Source of the DNA: Clavelina lepadiformis
Lineage: Eukaryota > Chordata > Ascidiacea > Aplousobranchia > Clavelinidae
Assembly (NCBI RefSeq): GCF_947623445.1
Contig: NC_135246.1
Coordinates: 10,585,856 to 10,649,855 of the forward strand
Direction of reading: 5' to 3'
DNA length: 64,000 nucleotides
Shown here: one piece after another, positions 63,901-64,000 of the stretch
Layout of the letters: each line of letters starts with the position of its first letter
Position numbering within the stretch: position 1 is the stretch's first letter
Program-made: the position numbers and the translations under genes
The notes under the pieces: generated by a model
Database searches by the model: none
Seen by the model: only the letters and a program-made list of their open reading frames with translations
What the model was told of the DNA's origin: nothing

Positions 63901-64000
63901 TATCTTAAGTTACCACTAACAACAAACACACACATTACACTTAAACCTTACATAAAGCCGCTGTTCAAGACTATTCTTTTCTTCCTTTAGTTTTGTTAGA
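60986..64000 (-). CDS. Coiled-coil protein, 3' part, with duplicated exon pairs (partial)
   Basis: Exons from right to left: 63952-64000 (cut by the window edge), 63788-63883, 63615-63680, 63442-63537, 63274-63339, 63098-63205, about 62770-62870 (KVEKLQDELKITRATYEEK), about 62355-62455 (ISSLQEKVKHSETRMFRLKE), 62072-62237 (DILELDMAKLQREKKLIEKE), 61762-61901 (ENQALLDQNSRLKTHLRKLK), 61650-61681, and 60986-61123 with the stop. Phases agree throughout. Heptad-like Leu/Ile spacing and high E, K, Q, R content indicate long coiled coils; the last exon is not coiled coil and ends SGYTASLQFAQ. The protein is probably cytoskeletal or centrosomal by composition, but I cannot name it. The right half is a tandem exon array. 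Confidence 0.8.
63098..64000 (-). repeat. Tandem array of a two-exon coiled-coil unit
   Basis: Each unit is an A exon of 96 bases (KRTGRVRELERLLRQYDREI...) plus a B exon of 66 bases (EDATEDLTKL...), 54 residues in all, repeating about every 339 bases: A at 63098-63205 (extended to 108), 63442-63537 and 63788-63883; B at 63274-63339, 63615-63680 and 63952 onward. The first and third copies are almost identical for about 220 bases including the intron, at a 678-bp spacing, while the middle copy differs. This means a pair of units was duplicated recently. Confidence 0.88.

Overview
This is an AT-rich, intron-dense animal nuclear region. It suggests an invertebrate chordate; a tunicate such as Ciona is my best guess, but I could not test that. 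Reasons: short exons with standard GT..AG introns, a 15-repeat cation-independent mannose-6-phosphate receptor whose architecture matches the vertebrate protein, the ciliary gene IQUB, an NMDA-type glutamate receptor, and many degraded DNA transposons. Nearly all recognisable genes are on the minus strand. All exon models were built by hand from splice sites, reading phase and protein sense.

Layout. 29-141 (+): last exon of a gene entering from the left. 4044-8795 (+): small unrecognised eight-exon gene whose last intron holds a 0.4 kb TIR element. 9920-14609 (-): complete 15-exon IQUB gene with a mariner relic in one intron. 17322-19220 and 19423-22883: two neighbouring DNA transposons with long terminal inverted repeats; the second has a clean 8-bp target duplication and an unfamiliar transposase. 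23935-41803 (-): complete IGF2R/CI-MPR-like gene of about 45 exons, with signal peptide, 15 repeats, one membrane span and a sorting tail. 41804-45095: repeats, including a hAT relic with a perfect 8-bp target duplication, inserted into an older dispersed repeat. 45096 to about 51640 (-): unrecognised multi-exon gene. 51.6-54.2 kb: intergenic, with tRNA-derived sequences and a palindromic RFX-type X-box. 54203-59266 (-): seven-exon GluN1-like ionotropic glutamate receptor. 60986-64000 (-): 3' part of a coiled-coil gene with tandemly duplicated exon pairs, running off the right edge.

The genes do not form one pathway. The receptor is predicted to deliver lysosomal enzymes, because the sugar-binding tetrad (Q, R, E, Y) is intact in exactly repeats 3, 5 and 9, as in vertebrates. 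IQUB is a ciliary/axonemal protein. The glutamate receptor is a synaptic-type channel with an altered pore. The best candidates for something undescribed are the 3.46 kb transposon, the Trp at the channel selectivity site, and the exon-pair array in the coiled-coil gene.
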